A stretch of 64,000 bases of DNA from NCBI GenBank assembly GCA_031552825.1, contig JAVBMD010000025.1, positions 1-64,000 of the forward strand, in the 5' to 3' direction. How positions within the stretch are numbered: position 1 is the stretch's first letter; each line of letters opens with the position of its first letter. Positions 51,548-60,507 of this stretch are shown piece by piece. Both the position numbers and the translations under genes were made by a program. Origin of the DNA: WQXF01 sp031552825. GTDB taxonomy: Bacteria; Bacillota; Clostridia; Christensenellales; Aristaeellaceae. A model generated the notes under the pieces. The model worked only from the letters and a program-made list of their open reading frames with translations. It had not been told where the DNA came from and did not search any database.

Positions 51548-53295
51548 AGTGCAAGCCGCGCCACGATTCGCTGATCTCGCGCTTTGCCGGGGTGATGATG
51601 TGCGTCGTCATTCTGGCGATTTTGTTTGCCGCTTATGGCGGCATGCGCATCTTCGCGCAGGCGTTTCAGAGCATCGTGCAGGGCGAGGCGGAGTCGGCGC
51701 TGGCCGCTGGGGAGAAGTTGCTCACCGACTATGCGCGGGGCGAGCGCACCGCCGAGCAGACCGCCGCGCTGCTCAACCCCGAGGTGCCGATCGGCGATTG
51801 GAAGCTGCGGCTGGAGGACGCGCGGGGCGGCATCATCGCCCAAACCGAGGGCATCGACGCGCTGCTGGAGCAGGTGCGCGAGGAGGAAGAGCGGCGCGGC
51901 GGCGCTTCCGGCGCGCGCAAGGAGATACGCAGACTCACCGGCAGCACGCTGGAAAACCTGTACGTGCGCACCGTGTCCGACGGCGAGCGGGTTCTCGGGC
52001 AGGTTACCGTGGGGCGGCAGGTAAAGCTGTTTACCGAGCTTTCGTTTCAAGCCAACGGCAGGCTGGTGGTGCTGCTCGCCGGGCTACTGTTTGTGTTCTG
52101 CGTATTTTCGTGGATGATGGGGCATTGGGTGGTGATGCCGGTGCGCAAGCTGACCCGCGCGTCGCGCGCGCTGGCCGCCGGGGATTTTACCGTGCGCGCC
52201 AACGAGGGGGCGCTGGGCGAGCTGGGGCAGCTCTCCCGCGCGTTCAATCAAATGTCCGATGAGCTGCAGCATACCATCGAACTGTTGGCCTACGAAAAGC
52301 GCAGCATGGTGCGCATGATGGACGGCCTCAGCGAGGGCATTCTGGCGCTGGACGAGGGGCAGAACGAGATCCACCGCAACGCGGCGTTTGAGCGCATGCT
52401 GGCGATGGAACCGGCGGCGCGGGTGGAGATCGAGGGGCGGGTGCAGGTGGCGCTGCGCGCCTGCATGGCCACCGGCGGCGAGCAGACGCATCTAATCCAC
52501 CGCGAGGGCGCCAGTCTGCAGCTCACGGTTTCGCCGATTCCGGCGCGCGGGGGCATGGCCTACGGTGCGGTGGCGCTGCTGCGCGATGTGACCGCCCAGC
52601 AAAAGCTGGAGCAAACCCGGCACGATTACGTCGCCAACATCACGCACGAGCTGCGCACGCCGCTGGCTACGATGCGCGGGCTGCTGGAGCCGCTCAAGGA
52701 CGGGCTGGTGGACAGCGAGAGCGACCGTCAGCGCTATTACGCCATCGTGCTGGGCGAGATCCTGCGCCTATCGCGGCTGGTCAACGACCTGCTGGAGCTT
52801 TCCGGGTTGCAGTCGGGGCGCGCGGGCATCGAGCTTGAGCGCGTGGAGGTGCAGCAATTGTTTGAGGAATTGCAGGATCGCTTTGCGCAGAGCGCAGCGT
52901 CGCGCGGCATCACGCTGCGCGTGGAGATGCCCGAGGCGCCGTGGGAGGTTTTCGCAAACGAGGATCGCCTTTCGCAGGTGCTGACCATCCTGCTGGACAA
53001 CGCGCTCAAGTACACGCCGGGCGGCGGCGCGGCGCGGGTGTGGGCGGAGCCGCTGGAGGATGGGCAAACGCTGCGCATCGCGGTCAGCGATACCGGCGTG
53101 GGCATCGCGCCGGAGCACCTGCCTCACGTGTTCGACCGCTTCTATCAAACCGATCGCTCGCATAGTGAAAAGGGGAATGGTTTGGGGCTGTCCATCGCGC
53201 AAGAGGTGCTGGAGAAGATGCGCATGCGGCTTTCTGTGCGCAGCACGGTGGAGGAAGGCAGCACGTTCTTCTTTGATGTGCCGCTGAAAATGTGA
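51544..53295 (+). CDS. Sensor histidine kinase (HAMP, PAS, HisKA, HATPase), partner of the upstream regulator
   Basis: The 583-residue protein has transmembrane helices at about 15-33 and 173-192 around an external domain of about 140 residues rich in Glu/Arg, then HAMP (192-250), PAS-like (255-350), HisKA with His368 (ANITHELRTPLATM) and HATPase_c (LDNALKYTPG, DTGVGI, GNGLGLSIA). This is the layout of PhoR/WalK-type kinases, which often control envelope or phosphate functions. The acyltransferase-fusion gene 65-70 nt downstream may be part of its regulon or operon. Confidence 0.93.
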   Translation: MKCKPRHDSLISRFAGVMMCVVILAILFAAYGGMRIFAQAFQSIVQGEAESALAAGEKLLTDYARGERTAEQTAALLNPEVPIGDWKLRLEDARGGIIAQTEGIDALLEQVREEEERRGGASGARKEIRRLTGSTLENLYVRTVSDGERVLGQVTVGRQVKLFTELSFQANGRLVVLLAGLLFVFCVFSWMMGHWVVMPVRKLTRASRALAAGDFTVRANEGALGELGQLSRAFNQMSDELQHTIELLAYEKRSMVRMMDGLSEGILALDEGQNEIHRNAAFERMLAMEPAARVEIEGRVQVALRACMATGGEQTHLIHREGASLQLTVSPIPARGGMAYGAVALLRDVTAQQKLEQTRHDYVANITHELRTPLATMRGLLEPLKDGLVDSESDRQRYYAIVLGEILRLSRLVNDLLELSGLQSGRAGIELERVEVQQLFEELQDRFAQSAASRGITLRVEMPEAPWEVFANEDRLSQVLTILLDNALKYTPGGGAARVWAEPLEDGQTLRIAVSDTGVGIAPEHLPHVFDRFYQTDRSHSEKGNGLGLSIAQEVLEKMRMRLSVRSTVEEGSTFFFDVPLKM

Positions 53296-53366
53296 TACAC
53301 TGAACATGCGGGCTTTCCCCCTTCGCGGGGAAGGCAGCGAGTATGCGATAGAAAGGTGGGATGGTT

Positions 53367-55481
53367 ATGCAGCTTCCCGCGCGTGACCGTCGCGCCTTCC
53401 TGCTCGGGATCTGCATGCGCCTGCTGGATCTGTTGGGCATGTTCACCGCCATGTTTCTTTCGGAATTATTGATGCACAACATCCTGTTCGGCGGCGCGGT
53501 GTACGTGAGCGGCGAGGCGTGGGTCATCTACGCGCGCCTGTTCAATAAAAAGAATTTGGGCCTGCTGCCCAGCAATATCCGCGTGCGCGGATTGTTTATT
53601 TTTATCGTCGCCGGGGCGCTGACCACGGCGCTGGTGCTGCTGTTCCCTTATATTCAGGCCGAACTGACATGCTTGGCGCTGACGCTGTTAATCATCGGCT
53701 TTTTGATGCAACAAATCTTTACCGACCTGGCGGCGCGGCGGCTGCCTCGCGTCCGGCCGCGCAGGCGGGCGCTGCTGCTGGCATCCTGTCATGCGGGCTT
53801 TCTGGCGGCGTACCCGGTGTTTTTCCTGCTCAACCAGTGGGTGCTCGGCTATCCGGTGCCGCCGGAGATCGGCGCGGCGTATGTCGCCATCGTGCTGATT
53901 AGCGCGTTGCTCTACGTGTGCCAGCTCTACGAGCAGCCGGAGCGCCCCGCACTGCCCCCGCCGGAAGCGCAGCCGCTCCCCGACGACGCGCTGCTGCAAA
54001 TCCGCGCCTATCGCCTTTACAACCGCATGACCACCAGCACGCTGTTCGCCATCAATCTGAGCATCACGGCGTTCATCTGCTATATGCGATTTCTGCCCTA
54101 TCAAGGGTTTTTGAGCAGCATGATTATGCTCTCGGTATGGCTGGCCTTTACGGGGCTTATCACGGCCGGGGGATTTTCGTTGCTCAAAAAGCGCTACGTG
54201 CCGCGCTATGACCGCCACGCGATCTTCTTTATGGGGCTGGTATTCTGGGGCGTGGCGGTGTTTGGCGCGCTGTTCTCCAGTTGGGGCGGCACGCTGGTAG
54301 GGACCCTACTCAACACCGCCGCGTTGGGCATGAGCCTAGCCTGCATGCTGTCCATCATTTTGGCGCAGAGCTACGAGATGCAAACCGTGATCGAGCTCGG
54401 GCTGGGCGATTCGGATCACGCCGCCTATGCCCGGAATACCGAAGTCATGCTCGATTGGTCGATGCTGACCTCGTACCTGCTGCTGTTGGTCATGCTGTCG
54501 ATCGCGGCGTTCTTGATGAATGGGCGGTTTGATGAGATCGAAGCCATCGAGGGCATGCGCGAGCTGCTCCGGGTGACGATGCTGGTGCTGCCGATGGGCT
54601 TTATGCTGGCCGGGCTGGTGTACTCGATGCGCCAGCCGCTGGATCGGCACTACGCGCAGAAGCTCGACAAATATAGCCGCCAGCGCGCCATGGGCGAGGA
54701 CAATCCGCCGATGGAGAGGCGGCTGAAGAAGGTGCTGGTCAGCGATTATCCGCGCAAACTGGCGCTGCTGTTTCTCAAGCCGCTGCTGCGCCCCTTCTTC
54801 CCCTGCAAAATCGATGGACAGGAGCTGGTGGATGCCTCCAAGGGGCCGGTGGTGTTCTTGTGCAACCATCTGGAGATCTATGGCCCGGTGATCGCGGTGC
54901 TGTATTCGCCGTTTCCGATCCGGCCGTGGGTCATCTCCGGCATGCTGGATCTGGACACCATCCTAGAGCAGACACGTTCCGGCGCGGCCAAGATTTTCCC
55001 CTTTTTGTCGGAGCGATGGCGCACCCGCTTGGTCAAGACGCTTGCGCCGTTCGTGCTGTGGGTGATGCAATCCACCGACCCCATCCCGGTACGGCGCGAT
55101 TCGCTGCGCGGCGCGATCCAGATGGTGATGGACTCGGTGGAGGCAATGGAGTACGACGACAACATCCTGATCTTTCCCGAAACCGATTACAAAGCCGAGG
55201 GCGTGGGGACACTGTTCGCCGGGTTTGTACAGTTGGGCAAGACCTATTACCAGCGCACCGGACGCCGCGCTAACTTCTGCCCGATGTACATCAACAAAAA
55301 GGAGAAGCGCATGTCCTTTGGCGCCTGTGTCGCCTTCGACCCGGAGAATGAGAGCGTCGACGAGCGGGACCGTTTGGTGAATCATTTACAGGGCGCGATG
55401 CAGGCGATGGCCGACGCGCCGCCGCCTCCGGCCAAGCGGCGCAGGCCGGGCAAGGACGCGGGGCAAACCTTGGCGCAATAA
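53367..55481 (+). CDS. Polytopic membrane protein fused to a PlsC-like acyltransferase domain
   Basis: The 704-residue protein has about ten to twelve hydrophobic helices in residues 10-430, with an MFS-like or unassigned pattern, then a soluble PlsC/1-acylglycerol-3-phosphate acyltransferase-like domain (about 470-660). The first acyltransferase motif reads NHLEIYG (His501), so the Asp of the canonical HX4D is replaced by Gly. The glycerol-phosphate motif FPEG is FPET here. Catalysis is therefore uncertain, or uses other residues. The tail is Pro/Lys/Arg-rich. ATG 53367 is favoured over ATG 53361 by spacing to AAAGGTGG. The family is not recognised by name. Confidence 0.72.
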   Translation: MQLPARDRRAFLLGICMRLLDLLGMFTAMFLSELLMHNILFGGAVYVSGEAWVIYARLFNKKNLGLLPSNIRVRGLFIFIVAGALTTALVLLFPYIQAELTCLALTLLIIGFLMQQIFTDLAARRLPRVRPRRRALLLASCHAGFLAAYPVFFLLNQWVLGYPVPPEIGAAYVAIVLISALLYVCQLYEQPERPALPPPEAQPLPDDALLQIRAYRLYNRMTTSTLFAINLSITAFICYMRFLPYQGFLSSMIMLSVWLAFTGLITAGGFSLLKKRYVPRYDRHAIFFMGLVFWGVAVFGALFSSWGGTLVGTLLNTAALGMSLACMLSIILAQSYEMQTVIELGLGDSDHAAYARNTEVMLDWSMLTSYLLLLVMLSIAAFLMNGRFDEIEAIEGMRELLRVTMLVLPMGFMLAGLVYSMRQPLDRHYAQKLDKYSRQRAMGEDNPPMERRLKKVLVSDYPRKLALLFLKPLLRPFFPCKIDGQELVDASKGPVVFLCNHLEIYGPVIAVLYSPFPIRPWVISGMLDLDTILEQTRSGAAKIFPFLSERWRTRLVKTLAPFVLWVMQSTDPIPVRRDSLRGAIQMVMDSVEAMEYDDNILIFPETDYKAEGVGTLFAGFVQLGKTYYQRTGRRANFCPMYINKKEKRMSFGACVAFDPENESVDERDRLVNHLQGAMQAMADAPPPPAKRRRPGKDAGQTLAQ

Positions 55482-55517
55482 AAAAGCGGCGGGCCGGATG
55501 CAATTCCGACCCGCCGC
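55480..55517 (-). terminator. Terminator of the pepV operon
   Basis: GCGGCGGG (55486-55493) pairs with CCCGCCGC (55510-55517) with an inner CCGGA/TTCCG stem. On the minus strand six T follow. It also lies right after the fusion gene reading in from the plus strand, where no T run exists. Confidence 0.82.
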
Positions 55518-55535
55518 ACGCGTTGTAAGGGAGCA

Positions 55536-56945
55536 TCAGCCTGCCAGCGCCGCGATGGCGTGGGCAAAGATGCGCACGTTGAGCATCATCCGCTCGATGG
55601 AGACGTTCTCGCCAGCCTGATGCGCCAGCTCCTCCTCGTCGGGGAATACCGCGCCAAAGGCCACGCCCTCGGGCAGCGCGCGCGCGTAGGTGCCGCCGCC
55701 GATGGCCATCGTCGCGGGCGGGAACTCGGTCAGGTTGCCGTACACGGTCAGCAACGTTTGCACGGTGGCGCTGCTCTCCGGTACGTGATGCGGCGCTTGG
55801 CCGTGCCCGGCCTCCACGGTGAGCTCCAGCGGCGCTACGCGCAGTTGGATGAAGCGCATAAGCTGCTCGGCATTGAACATCACCGGGTAGCGGATGTCCA
55901 GCGTAAGGGAGAGCGCGCGATCCTGCAAATCCAGAATGCCGAGGTTGATGGTCAGCGGCCCGGAGACGGCGTCGCTGCCCGCGATGCCGAAGCCGGAGCC
56001 GTCGGTATCGTTGCCGATGGCTTGGGCGAGCAGGTCGATAGCGGCGTGGCTGCCGCCGCCCGCTTCCAGCGCGTGCAGCAGCTGTAACAGGTGCGCCGCG
56101 GCATTTTGCCCCAAGTCCGGCATGGAGGCATGGCCGCCCACGCCGCCTACGGTGACGCGGTTTTGACCATCGCCCATCGCTTCCACGGTTACCGGGTAAC
56201 CGGTGCGCTTAGCGAAGTCCGCGGCGCGCTCGGTCAGCGCGGCGATATCGCCGCCCAACACGGCTACAGCGGTGCTGGGAATCACGTTGGCGCGCTCGCC
56301 GGAACGGAGCGAAAACACCGGGAACTCCGATACGCCTTCTTCGGGCAATGTGCCGCGCAGCGTCAGATGGCAGATGCCTTTCTCGGTGTTGATGAGCGGA
56401 TAGCAGGCGTCGGGCGAGAAGCCCACGCGGGGCAGCCCAATCTTCTTCTGATAGTAGGCGATATCGTCCCAGCCGCTTTCTTCATCGCAGCCCAGCACGA
56501 GGCGCACCTTCTTCTTCAGCGGAATGCCCGCGTCCTGTACCGCCTTCATCGCGTACATCGCGGCCACCGCAGGCCCCTTGTTGTCGCTGGTGCCGCGTCC
56601 GTACATATTGCCGTTTTCAATCACGCTTTCAAAGGGCGGCGTGCGCCAGCCTTCCCCGGCGGGCACCACATCCAGATGCGCTAAGACGGCGACGGTTTCC
56701 TCCCCCTCGCCGATCTCCATATCGGCGGCATAGCCGTCGATATCGCGGGGCGCGAAGCCGAGCCGCTTGGCATCGGCCAGCGCTAGATCCAGCATGCGGC
56801 GGATCTCCGCGCCGAAGGGAGCGTTTGCACCGGCTGGGGCGGCTTTAAGGGAGGGAATGCCGATCCACGCCTGCAGGGTTTTGACCAGATCGGCCTCCAA
56901 AGCCTTCACGGCTTTGTCCAAAGAGGGGTTGCTGAGTTGCTTCAT
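55536..56945 (-). CDS. pepV: Dipeptidase PepV-like (peptidase M20)
   Basis: The 469-residue metallopeptidase splits dipeptides and some tripeptides in the cytoplasm. VLAHLDVVPAGEGW carries the first metal His and Asp, GRGTSDNKGP the bridging Asp, and LGCDEESG the catalytic Glu pair. Length and motifs agree with the PepV/DapE-like subgroup of Firmicutes. It is the last gene of the minus-strand operon that begins near 60283. Confidence 0.93.
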   Translation of the reverse strand: MKQLSNPSLDKAVKALEADLVKTLQAWIGIPSLKAAPAGANAPFGAEIRRMLDLALADAKRLGFAPRDIDGYAADMEIGEGEETVAVLAHLDVVPAGEGWRTPPFESVIENGNMYGRGTSDNKGPAVAAMYAMKAVQDAGIPLKKKVRLVLGCDEESGWDDIAYYQKKIGLPRVGFSPDACYPLINTEKGICHLTLRGTLPEEGVSEFPVFSLRSGERANVIPSTAVAVLGGDIAALTERAADFAKRTGYPVTVEAMGDGQNRVTVGGVGGHASMPDLGQNAAAHLLQLLHALEAGGGSHAAIDLLAQAIGNDTDGSGFGIAGSDAVSGPLTINLGILDLQDRALSLTLDIRYPVMFNAEQLMRFIQLRVAPLELTVEAGHGQAPHHVPESSATVQTLLTVYGNLTEFPPATMAIGGGTYARALPEGVAFGAVFPDEEELAHQAGENVSIERMMLNVRIFAHAIAALAG

Positions 56946-56993
56946 ATCGGGAACCTCCTTCGTATTTGAACCAGCCTTTGTATGGGGAGGCCG

Positions 56994-57710
56994 TTACTTT
57001 GCCTCGCGGGGGCAAAACAGTTCCGGCCTCGGATTGGCGCGCAGAAAATCCACAAAGGCGCGAGGGGTGACCACCGCCTCCGGCGGAGCCCAGAGGCCGC
57101 CGCGCCGCGCGCCGTATGCCTCGTGCAGATCTGAACCGGCGATCATCGCCAAGCCATGCTTTTCGGCGTAGGCCAGCGCGCGGTGGTTGCAGCTATCGTG
57201 GTGCGGATTGCCGTTGTGTACCTCAATGCCGTGCAGGCACTCGGGCGGCAGCGGATTGAGGCCGGGGCGGTAAGGGTGGGCCTGATAAATCAGCAGACCC
57301 AGCGTATCGGCGAGGCGGCGGAAGTCGCGGGGGCGCATCGCCGGGAGATCCGGCAGGCGCTCGTACAGCTCCTCGTCGGGCAGATAGACCAGAAAATCGT
57401 TGTATCCTTCGCTGTCAAAGCGCAGTTCCATGCCGGGAAGCACCGCGATGCCGTGCGCCTTTGCGGCCTCTTTGGCCAGCCGATAGCCGCGGGCAAAGGA
57501 CTTGCAGCGCTCCGGCGTGACGGTGCGGCCGGGGACGTTGTGGTCGGTAATTGCCAGCGCGCCGTAGCCGTGCGCGGCGACCAGCGCCACCAATTCTTCC
57601 GCCGACAGGTTGCCGCAGGGGCTGACCTCGGCGGTATGGGCGTGGGTTTCGACCAACACAGCGCCGGGGAAGGGCGCCTTGGGCATCGCGGGGGTTGGGA
57701 CGGTGCGCAT
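56994..57710 (-). CDS. PHP-domain protein
   Basis: The 238-residue protein has a PHP metal-dependent phosphoesterase-type fold. VETHAHTAEVSPCG, AITDHNVPG, MELRFDS, AHPYRPG, EVHNGNPHHDS and SDLHE supply the expected His/Asp/Glu ligands. Substrates of such stand-alone PHP proteins range from histidinol phosphate to nucleotides; the sequence does not decide. The nearest AAGGAGG is 12 nt before ATG 57710, slightly long; a later ATG (57683) is possible. It lies 25 nt after malY and 48 nt before pepV. Confidence 0.8.
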   Translation of the reverse strand: MRTVPTPAMPKAPFPGAVLVETHAHTAEVSPCGNLSAEELVALVAAHGYGALAITDHNVPGRTVTPERCKSFARGYRLAKEAAKAHGIAVLPGMELRFDSEGYNDFLVYLPDEELYERLPDLPAMRPRDFRRLADTLGLLIYQAHPYRPGLNPLPPECLHGIEVHNGNPHHDSCNHRALAYAEKHGLAMIAGSDLHEAYGARRGGLWAPPEAVVTPRAFVDFLRANPRPELFCPREAK

Positions 57711-57735
57711 GCGGGTGGTATTCCTCCTTGCTGGT

Positions 57736-58914
57736 TTACGCCTTCAGCGCTTCTTTGAGGCGGTTGAGCGCCTCGCGCAATTGCGTATGCGGGCAGCCGA
57801 TGTTGAGCCGCAAAAAGCTGTTGCCCTCCTCGCCGAAGAAGGCGCCCTGCGTCAGCGCCACGCGCGCCAGCTTGCGCGTGCGGCGGAGCAGTTCGGCATC
57901 ATCTAGGCCCAGCGCGCGGCAGTCCAGCCACATCAGGTAGGTCGACTCCAACGGCGAGACGCCGATGTGCGGCAGGTGCTCGGCGAAGAAGGCGCTTGCG
58001 ATGTCGCGCCCAGCCATCAGGTAGGCGATCAGGCCGTCGAGCCAAGCGTCGCCGTGATTGTAAGCGGCGCGGGTGGCCACCAGCGAGAGCAGGTTGCCGC
58101 TGACCACGCCGCAGGCGGCGATCTCTTGGGTCAACTTTTCGCGCAGTGCCGCGTTGGGGGCGGCGAAGTTGGCCTGCTGCAGCCCGGCGACGTTAAAGGT
58201 TTTGCTGGCGGCGCAGAGCAGGATGACCCGCTCCTCAGCGCCGGGCAGCGAGAGCAGCGGCACATGCACCCGATCGGGGAACACAAAATCCGCATGGATC
58301 TCGTCGGAGACGATGGTGGCGTCATACCGTGCGCACAACGCCAGCAGATCGCGCAGTTCTTCACGCGTCCAAGCGCGCCCGGTGGGGTTGTGCGGATTGC
58401 AAAGCAGCAGCAGACGGTTGCCTGCCTGCAGGCAATCCTCCAAGTGGTTTAAATCCATCCGGTATGCGCCGGTCTCGTCCCGGATGAGCGGGTTTTTGAC
58501 CACCTTGCGGCCGGTTAACTCCGGCGCGGAAAGGAAAGGGCCGTATACCGGCGGCTGCACGATGACGCCTTCGCCGGGCTTGGTCAGCGCGCGTACCGAA
58601 AGGCGAAGGCCGCTGACGATGCAGGGCAGCATGCCGACCGACTCCGGCGCGAGCGCCAGCGCATGGCGGCGCTTCCAGAAATCCACCAGCGCCTGCGCGT
58701 CCTCGGGGCCGACGCAGGTATAGCCGTAGGTGCCGTGGGCGGCGCGTTGCTGGATGGCCTCCTGCACGGCGGGCGGCGAGCGGAAATCCATATCGGCCAC
58801 CCACATGGGCAGCACATCCGAGCCCTCCGACTGTTGCAGGATGTCCCATTTCTCGCAGGCGGTATTGCGGCGGTCGATGCCTAGATCAAAGAAGGGAAAC
58901 GCGAATTGGGTCAT
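57736..58914 (-). CDS. MalY/PatB-family aminotransferase (cystathionine beta-lyase type)
   Basis: The 392-residue PLP enzyme belongs to fold type I. PMWVADMDF at the start, YGYTCVG, NPHNPTGRAWT, VSDEIHADF and the PLP Lys in AASKTFNVAGLQ are the MalY/PatB signature, distinguishing it from ordinary aspartate aminotransferases. It is expected to cleave cystathionine or cysteine to pyruvate, ammonia and a thiol. ATG 58914 overlaps the methyltransferase stop (ATGA), so that start is chosen over the upstream ATG. Confidence 0.9.
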   Translation of the reverse strand: MTQFAFPFFDLGIDRRNTACEKWDILQQSEGSDVLPMWVADMDFRSPPAVQEAIQQRAAHGTYGYTCVGPEDAQALVDFWKRRHALALAPESVGMLPCIVSGLRLSVRALTKPGEGVIVQPPVYGPFLSAPELTGRKVVKNPLIRDETGAYRMDLNHLEDCLQAGNRLLLLCNPHNPTGRAWTREELRDLLALCARYDATIVSDEIHADFVFPDRVHVPLLSLPGAEERVILLCAASKTFNVAGLQQANFAAPNAALREKLTQEIAACGVVSGNLLSLVATRAAYNHGDAWLDGLIAYLMAGRDIASAFFAEHLPHIGVSPLESTYLMWLDCRALGLDDAELLRRTRKLARVALTQGAFFGEEGNSFLRLNIGCPHTQLREALNRLKEALKA

Positions 58915-59534
58915 GTGGGGGATTCCTCCTTGGTACATAAGATAACCCAGTAGCCGCCGCCGCGCGCCACCACCTCGGCGGTAGCGGCCAACGTGCGCAG
59001 ATGCGCCAGCGCCGAGGGCGCGCCCTGTTGCTTGCGGATCACCACGAGCAGCGCGCCGCCCGGCTCCAAGCGGGAAAGGCTCTCCTCAAACAGGCGGTAG
59101 ACCGCGGCTTTGCCCGCACGGATCGGCGGATTGGTGGCGATCAGCGCAAAGGCGCCCGGCACCTCGGCGAGGCCGTCGCTATGGTAAAAGTCCGCGCACA
59201 GGCCGTTGCGGGCGAAGTTGCTCTCCGCCAGTTCCAGCGCGCGCCGGTTGATATCGCACAGCGCAAGCGCGATGCCGGGATAGCGGCAGGCTAGGTTCAT
59301 GCCCACCGGCCCCCAGCCGCAGCCCAGATCCAGCGTTCTGCCGGTGAAGTCCGGCGGCACATACTCAAATATAGCCTCCAGCAGCAGCGCGCTGCCCGGA
59401 TCCAGCCGGTCGCGCGAGAACACGCCCGCGTCGGTTTGGCAGAGCAATGCCCGCTCGCCGCATTGCAGCGCGATGTCCCGCAGATCGTGCGCGCTGGCGG
59501 GGGTATCGGTAAAATAGTGGTCGGGCAAGCTCAT
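58911..59534 (-). CDS. RsmC/RlmG-like 16S rRNA methyltransferase
   Basis: The 207-residue SAM-dependent methyltransferase has motif I TLDLGCGWGPVG, an acidic CDINRRAL, and the base-amino methylation motif NPPIRAGK, typical of RsmC and related small-subunit rRNA G-N2 methylases. Only one methyltransferase domain is present, as in Gram-positive RsmC-like proteins. It overlaps rsuA-type and malY genes by 4 nt each, so it is tightly coupled. Confidence 0.88.
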   Translation of the reverse strand: MSLPDHYFTDTPASAHDLRDIALQCGERALLCQTDAGVFSRDRLDPGSALLLEAIFEYVPPDFTGRTLDLGCGWGPVGMNLACRYPGIALALCDINRRALELAESNFARNGLCADFYHSDGLAEVPGAFALIATNPPIRAGKAAVYRLFEESLSRLEPGGALLVVIRKQQGAPSALAHLRTLAATAEVVARGGGYWVILCTKEESPT

Positions 59535-60283
59535 TCCTCCTCGGGCGGCGGCATGCCGCAGGCTGCGTAAAGCGCTGCCTCTTCCGCGCGCGTCAGTTCG
59601 CGGAAAGCGCCGGGCGCAAGCGACTCGTCCAGCGCCAGCGGGCCGATGGACAGCCGCTTCAGCGCGGCAACGGTTCTTTCCCGCGCGGCGAACATGCGCT
59701 TGACCTGATGGTACTTGCCCTCGCGCACGGCGCAGCGCGCCAGCGCAAAATCGGGGCGGCTCTCCAGCACCGTCAGCGTGGCCGGAAGCGCCGTGAAGTC
59801 GGAAAGCGCCAGCCCGGCGGCGAAGGCCTCGGCATCGGCGGCGTTCAGCGTGCCGTCGACCTCGGCTAGGTAGACCTTTTCGATATCAGAGCGCGGCGCT
59901 AGGATGCGGTGCGCCAGCGTACCGTCGCTGGTGAGCAGCAGCAACCCGGTGGTGTCGCGATCCAACCGCCCCACCGGCATGCAGCCGCAGGCGCGGTAGG
60001 ATTCGGGCAGCAGATCCATTACCGTGGCCGCAAGAGCGTCGCGGGCGGCGGTGAGCACCCCGGCAGGCTTGTTGAGCATCACATGCCGATAACGGCGATA
60101 CGTTAGCATCAGGCCATCCAGCGTCACTGCCGCGCGCGCGGGATTCAGCGTCCGCCCCGGGTCGCGCTCCTGAGCGCCGTCCACCCAAACGCGGCCGGAG
60201 CGTACCGCCTCCTTGGCGCGGCTGCGCGTATCGGTCGCCCCCACAAAGCAAAGCAGCTTGTCCAGCCGCATGCGTTCCGCCAT
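59531..60283 (-). CDS. RsuA/RluB-type pseudouridine synthase
   Basis: The 250-residue protein has an N-terminal S4 RNA-binding domain (MRLDKLLCFVG...TRSRAKEAVRSGRVWV, about 5-60) and a pseudouridine synthase domain with the catalytic Asp in GRLDRDTTGLLLLTSDG. It should modify one uridine of 16S or 23S rRNA, probably 16S given its length. ATG 60283 is chosen over ATG 60289 because GGGAGG then has 7-nt spacing. It heads the minus-strand operon driven from 60314-60342. Confidence 0.92.
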   Translation of the reverse strand: MAERMRLDKLLCFVGATDTRSRAKEAVRSGRVWVDGAQERDPGRTLNPARAAVTLDGLMLTYRRYRHVMLNKPAGVLTAARDALAATVMDLLPESYRACGCMPVGRLDRDTTGLLLLTSDGTLAHRILAPRSDIEKVYLAEVDGTLNAADAEAFAAGLALSDFTALPATLTVLESRPDFALARCAVREGKYHQVKRMFAARERTVAALKRLSIGPLALDESLAPGAFRELTRAEEAALYAACGMPPPEEE

Positions 60284-60313
60284 GTGCATTCCTCCCGAAC
60301 TTCCAACTTACCT

Positions 60314-60342
60314 AGTATACCCCAATTCAGACATTCCTGCAA
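60314..60342 (-). promoter_or_regulatory. Promoter of the rsuA-rsmC-malY-PHP-pepV operon
   Basis: On the minus strand TTGCAG (60342-60337) and TATACT (60319-60314) are 17 bases apart, about 30 nt before the first start codon. Confidence 0.6.
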
Positions 60343-60412
60343 ACCCAGTGCGCACACAAAAAGAATTTTCCAAACAATAGGCAATTGTATACTGGCGCAG
60401 GCATATACCTTA

Positions 60413-60421
60413 TGGTATACT
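60413..60421 (+). promoter_or_regulatory. Extended -10 promoter of the glg operon
   Basis: TGGTATACT is the best -10. A second TATACT lies at 60388-60393 and CATATACC between them. No clear -35 is seen, so an activator may be needed. Confidence 0.4.
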
Positions 60422-60507
60422 TTCATTAACAGAAGGAGCGGCGCAGCGTGTGCAGCCGCTCGCATCAGGGGTTCCGAATGAATTCTCTGCTAAGGAAGTG
60501 AACCTAC

